The translations under genes were made by a program, and so were the position numbers. A model generated the notes under the pieces. It had not been told where the DNA came from. It was given only the letters and a program-made list of their open reading frames with translations, and searched no databases. A stretch of 64,000 nucleotides of DNA from Tunicatimonas pelagia. GTDB taxonomy: Bacteria; Bacteroidota; Bacteroidia; Cytophagales; Cyclobacteriaceae. The stretch's first letter is position 1, and each line of letters begins with the position of its first letter. This document shows positions 60,618 through 64,000 of this stretch, in pieces. The stretch covers positions 5,708,501 through 5,772,500 of the forward strand of contig NZ_CP120683.1 in assembly GCF_030506325.1 (NCBI RefSeq), read 5' to 3'.

Positions 60618-61681
60618 CAGGTTAGATTAAGTTCTAAGTGGACGAGGTATTTTCCGTCATTCAAGCCACAGGTTAGCTTATGCCGATTAGGGTAGATAAG
60701 TGTCAAGCGATTTTTTACGTTCTCTAATCCTAATCCACCAACCTTGGATTGTCCGGTTCGTTGTACGGCATTTTCTACTTCCATGACTAATCGCTTTTCT
60801 ATTAGTTGGATACTTATGTTAATCTGGGAAGCGTGAGTGGTACTGACTCCGTATTTGAAGGCATTTTCAATGAAGGGTAGCAGAATCATAGGCGCAATGC
60901 TAAGGCTTCCTATTTTGCCGTTTTTTAAGTCAAGATCAACGTTTAACTGCTGGTCTTCGGTGAGCCGCATTCGCTGTAGCTCAATATACCGTTCCAGATA
61001 ATCCAGTTCCTTATTTAGTGCAATAAAATCGGCTTGGGTATCGTGCAGGCTGTAGCGCATTAAAGTACCCAATTTTGAAATATTATCTGCTGTGCTCACC
61101 GCCCGTTCATCCAGTGCCACCGCATAAATATTATTTAAGGTGTTGAACAGAAAATGAGGGCTAACCTGCGCTTTTAGCAGTGCCAGTTCTACCGATAGTT
61201 TCTCAGAAATCAACCGACTTTTGACTTGCTCATTCACAAACCAATCTTTAACAAAACGATAGGCGAACGATATGTAAATAATCCAGGGTAGTTGACTAAA
61301 AACAAATTTATCAAAGCTGTTAAATTCTCGGAACATCCAGTGACTAAACTCACTAGAAAAGTTAAGGCTCGCCCAGTCGTTAATCATCCAGGGAGCTAGT
61401 AAAAGTACAGTGTGGAGAACTTTTGCAACAATGAGTAGTACTACTAAGCATAAAGCGTATGTAAGCCATTTATCCCGCTTAAAGAATCGGGGAATAAGTA
61501 CGAAAATATTGATATACATAGGTAAAATAAAGGTCAGTACCAGCGAAATGCCTCGGAAAGTAATATGCGTCGAGTCCATGTTATTTGACCAGGCAGAAAT
61601 GGCCGAAACCATTACCAGCAACCAAAAGGCGATATGAAACCATGCTTCTCGTTTGTCCAGCTTGATAAATTGTGTGTTCAT
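60617..61681 (-). CDS. LytS/YehU-type sensor histidine kinase
   Basis: 354 residues from the ATG at 61681 (the longer frame begins with GTG). Four N-terminal TM helices in the first 150 residues precede a dimerisation helix and His_kinase domain with the phosphorylated His in LLKAQVSPHFLFNTLNNIYA and the ATPase NAFKYGVS and GGLGLENVKNRL. It senses an unknown envelope signal and pairs with the downstream LytTR regulator. Confidence 0.9.
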   Translation of the reverse strand: MNTQFIKLDKREAWFHIAFWLLVMVSAISAWSNNMDSTHITFRGISLVLTFILPMYINIFVLIPRFFKRDKWLTYALCLVVLLIVAKVLHTVLLLAPWMINDWASLNFSSEFSHWMFREFNSFDKFVFSQLPWIIYISFAYRFVKDWFVNEQVKSRLISEKLSVELALLKAQVSPHFLFNTLNNIYAVALDERAVSTADNISKLGTLMRYSLHDTQADFIALNKELDYLERYIELQRMRLTEDQQLNVDLDLKNGKIGSLSIAPMILLPFIENAFKYGVSTTHASQINISIQLIEKRLVMEVENAVQRTGQSKVGGLGLENVKNRLTLIYPNRHKLTCGLNDGKYLVHLELNLT

Positions 61682-61789
61682 CTCAAATAATTTAGTTAAC
61701 GACACAATGCTACCATTCACCTACCTAATCTGAAAAATAATGTGACGAAGACATGTTTTTATGACACGAAGGCACTATTTGAAGGATAG

Positions 61790-63205
61790 TTAATTGTCAA
61801 TTTTGAACAGTTCAGTATTTCGGGCTTCGCCATTCACATCGTAATGAGTAAATGTGAGCTGAGGTTGACCTTCTTCTCGTTTAACCTCAACTCCCAAAAA
61901 ACCGCCAATTAGATTAAGATAGCGGTGCTGGGGTTGTTTCCCACTTTTCCAGCCCTGCACGTGGGAGTCGCTCACCGGGCCTGAACCAAACTCCATAAGC
62001 TGAGTAACACTATCCTGCGATACGTACTGCCAGTGCCGATCTCCGTTAATCACGTAGGTATTTTCGTGCTGAGAGAGTAAGTTTCTTAGCCACTCACCTT
62101 CGGTTTGAAAGGATGCGTTGGAGTGGTTGTCGGTTTTATTTTTCCGGTCGGGCCCCACCACCGGGGTAGCGGAAATTACAACCTTAAACGTAGCATCCGA
62201 TTCTGACAGCGTTTGCGTAAGCCAGTGTTTCTGTTGCTGACCGAGAATCGTTTTGCCTTCGCCATCGGGAGCTTGGTTGGCACTGCGGTACTCCCGCCCC
62301 TCTAGCAGCCACACTTGCAAATCCTTTCCCCAGCGAACGGTTCGGTAGGGAAGCTCCTTCATCGGAACATTCTCTTCCCAAATCACCAAGCCCTCGGCGT
62401 AGGACAACTCCCCGTAATCGGATGTTTGCGCGTGAGAGTCATCGGAAAGCAAGTCATGATCGTCTTTGATAAAGTAGGTAGGTGTTTCTCGGAAGAAATT
62501 GACTAGCGAGGGCCAACCGTTGATGGCGTGCCACTTGTGTCGGGCTTTCTCAGGATTGGTAGCCGACGGCCCAGGTTTATCGTAGTACACATAATCACCG
62601 GTTTGCACAAAGAAATCGGGAGCTAACTCTGCCATGCTCAGGTAGGTTTTAAATCCGGCTACCGAATCATCGTAGCTCCAAAAGTATTGACAGGTAGAGG
62701 AGGTAAATGATACTGGAGCCGCCACCGTATCGGCCGGGGGAGTGCGAAAAATTCCGCTTATTGTGGCTATGTTTTCATCGGACTGCTGCGCTTTTCCTTC
62801 TAGTTTAATGGTGTACTGGGTATCTGGAGTTAATCCTTCCAGAGGAATATGTACCGTGTGGTCTTCCTTTGCTTCAGCTACCAACCACTCTGAAGTCTCG
62901 CTAGACTGATCGCTTTCTACTATCACGCGAACGTAGCCGTCAGCACCTCGCACTGCACCATCCATTTCATCTACAGGCATATTCTCATCAAAATTAATTG
63001 GATGGCGAAATACCTTGGGTTTCCGCTGGTGAACTACCGGATTTGGTTTTTTCTGACCGCACAAGCGTGTCCAGACAATGGCATCAGTAGACGTGAGTTC
63101 TGAAATTCGGAAACCGTTAGTGAAATAGACTTCTTGAGCGTAACTCAATTGAAAACTAGCTACTGCTAAAAGGCTGGTGAAGTAAATGTAAAATAACTGC
63201 TTCAT
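61790..63205 (-). CDS. PhoD-like alkaline phosphatase
   Basis: 471 residues with a signal peptide to about YAQ. The N-terminal beta-sandwich is followed by the metallophosphatase core: FFVQTGDYVYYDKPGPSATN, TYFIKDDHDLLSDDSH and YVINGDRHWQYVSQ contain the metal-binding Asp and His residues of the PhoD group. It hydrolyses phosphate mono- and diesters, most likely at the cell surface. The upstream esterase gene overlaps it by 4 bp. Confidence 0.87.
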   Translation of the reverse strand: MKQLFYIYFTSLLAVASFQLSYAQEVYFTNGFRISELTSTDAIVWTRLCGQKKPNPVVHQRKPKVFRHPINFDENMPVDEMDGAVRGADGYVRVIVESDQSSETSEWLVAEAKEDHTVHIPLEGLTPDTQYTIKLEGKAQQSDENIATISGIFRTPPADTVAAPVSFTSSTCQYFWSYDDSVAGFKTYLSMAELAPDFFVQTGDYVYYDKPGPSATNPEKARHKWHAINGWPSLVNFFRETPTYFIKDDHDLLSDDSHAQTSDYGELSYAEGLVIWEENVPMKELPYRTVRWGKDLQVWLLEGREYRSANQAPDGEGKTILGQQQKHWLTQTLSESDATFKVVISATPVVGPDRKNKTDNHSNASFQTEGEWLRNLLSQHENTYVINGDRHWQYVSQDSVTQLMEFGSGPVSDSHVQGWKSGKQPQHRYLNLIGGFLGVEVKREEGQPQLTFTHYDVNGEARNTELFKIDN

Positions 63206-64000
63206 TGCTTGGTAGTAATTGTCCCAAATTCTTCAAAATACTCAAGGTAGGGATTTAAAATAGAATCGTACTGATAGTGCGTGTGCGGATTTTGATTATA
63301 CGTTTTGGTGCGCTCTTTTCCGTAAAAGTGCCAATCACAAAAATCGTAGAGGGCGAGCCAGTCCTCCTGGTTTTGGTTATGGCCACCATTGCGCCAGTGT
63401 AAGGCCAGATTATCCGGTTTTCCGTAGGCATCAAAAATCGGTTGGGCTGCCAAATGAGTGAGCTGCGTGCCGTAGGGGTTAGCCCAGTAATCTTGGCGGG
63501 CGTGTAGGTTCACCAAAGCCCGAGGGGCAATCAGCATCTTAGCAAAGTGGGCGTCAAAGGGCAGGTAAGCCACACTATCCACAAACTGAAATAGTGAGTC
63601 GGTAAACCAATAATGGTGGCGTTCTTCAGCTACCGACAGGGTTTGAGGCTTCTGATCAGGATCAAAGTACCGCCAGCTTCCGGTGCCACCGCTACCCGAT
63701 GAGTTGGGAGCCGTTACGGCAATGCGCTCGTCGTAGATGCCAGCACAAAGGGCTGTCTTTCCTCCTCTTGAATGACCAGTTACTGCAACCTTATCTGCAT
63801 GAACGTAAGGTTGCTTTTCGAGCCAGTCAATAATAATGCTGTACATCCAGGCCCAGGCAGCCGTGTTTTCCCAGGTATGGTTGGGGTACAAAGCTAGTAC
63901 ACCAGTATCTCGGTTATCGGGCTTATCGGCAGCTACGTCTTCCCGAATAAACTTCACAAAAACATAACCGCGCTCAATAGCCTCTTTGGTAGCAAATTGC
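63202..64000 (-). CDS. CE15-like glucuronoyl/acetylxylan esterase, partial at the window edge
   Basis: Partial: the frame continues beyond 64000, where residues upstream read QFATKEAIERGYVFVKFIRE. The alpha/beta hydrolase core has the nucleophile in VAVTGHSRGGKTALCAGIYD, the surrounding DERIAVTAPNSSGSGGTGSW, and a catalytic His in LHWRNGGHNQNQEDW. These match glucuronoyl esterase-type (CE15) enzymes that cleave ester bonds of plant cell wall polysaccharides. The stop overlaps the phosphatase start. Confidence 0.8.
   Translation of the reverse strand, partial: QFATKEAIERGYVFVKFIREDVAADKPDNRDTGVLALYPNHTWENTAAWAWMYSIIIDWLEKQPYVHADKVAVTGHSRGGKTALCAGIYDERIAVTAPNSSGSGGTGSWRYFDPDQKPQTLSVAEERHHYWFTDSLFQFVDSVAYLPFDAHFAKMLIAPRALVNLHARQDYWANPYGTQLTHLAAQPIFDAYGKPDNLALHWRNGGHNQNQEDWLALYDFCDWHFYGKERTKTYNQNPHTHYQYDSILNPYLEYFEEFGTITTKQ

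Overview
The window looks like a chromosome segment of a marine-type member of the Bacteroidota, probably order Cytophagales. This is inferred from gene content and was not tested by any search. Indicators are tandem ~800-residue FtsX/MacB-type permeases, a LytS/LytTR two-component pair, DUF2480, DUF885 and DUF2461 proteins, many small lipoproteins, few Shine-Dalgarno-like sequences and promoter boxes of the TAnnTTTG type. No rRNA, tRNA or CRISPR array was seen.

Region 1 (1-8.0 kb): a frameshifted XRE/DUF4870-like gene, two large ABC permeases, an orphan CheB methylesterase domain and a YihY/BrkB membrane protein. Region 2 (8.2-14.3 kb): what looks like an envelope or general-stress cluster. 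Two paralogous small lipoproteins lie either side of a repeat-rich membrane protein, a two-helix potassium-type channel and a DUF421 protein. Two DUF2382 (YsnF-type) stress proteins follow, and there is a decayed relic of a stress-protein domain. Region 3 (14.4-28.2 kb): a flavoprotein, an MFS carrier, three glycosyltransferases, a KefB-like antiporter translationally coupled to a glutaredoxin-like protein, a protein with two OmpA-like domains, an HhH protein, a metallo-beta-lactamase-fold hydrolase, a phosphodiesterase and a flavodoxin-like protein.

Region 4 (28,315-43,875) is the main discovery: a complete, bounded Mu-like transposable element of about 15.6 kb. It has a 6-bp direct repeat (AATAGT) at both ends. 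Two transposase-site-like repeats lie at each end in inverted orientation, with the same wide-left/narrow-right spacing as phage Mu. Its genes are a divergent repressor and Ner-like protein, a DDE transposase, a MuB-like ATPase, a GemA-like protein, HTH proteins, a ClpP-like prohead-type protease, several unknown small proteins, a tape measure protein and a possible baseplate/spike protein. No recognisable portal, large terminase, major capsid, sheath or lysis gene is present. Near the right end lies an autoregulated-looking operon of an HTH-ImmA/IrrE metallopeptidase and a P63C-domain protein, controlled by two identical palindromes exactly 63 bp apart, followed by an IS1-type transposase relic.

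Region 5 (43.9-64 kb) returns to host genes: a DUF885 protein, a frameshifted lipoprotein, a secreted alpha/alpha-toroid glycosidase-like protein, an aldose epimerase, a lipoprotein serpin, an altronate-dehydratase family enzyme, a PAS histidine kinase, DUF2480, TsaB, MurF, a frameshifted Rpn-type nuclease, DUF2461, an ISAs1-type relic, PyrH, a biotinyl-domain protein, a LytTR regulator with its kinase, a PhoD-like phosphatase and a partial CE15-like esterase. Several genes carry what look like single-base frameshifts; whether these are biological or assembly errors cannot be decided from the sequence alone. Many intergenic spacers contain degenerate 7-8-nt microrepeats.
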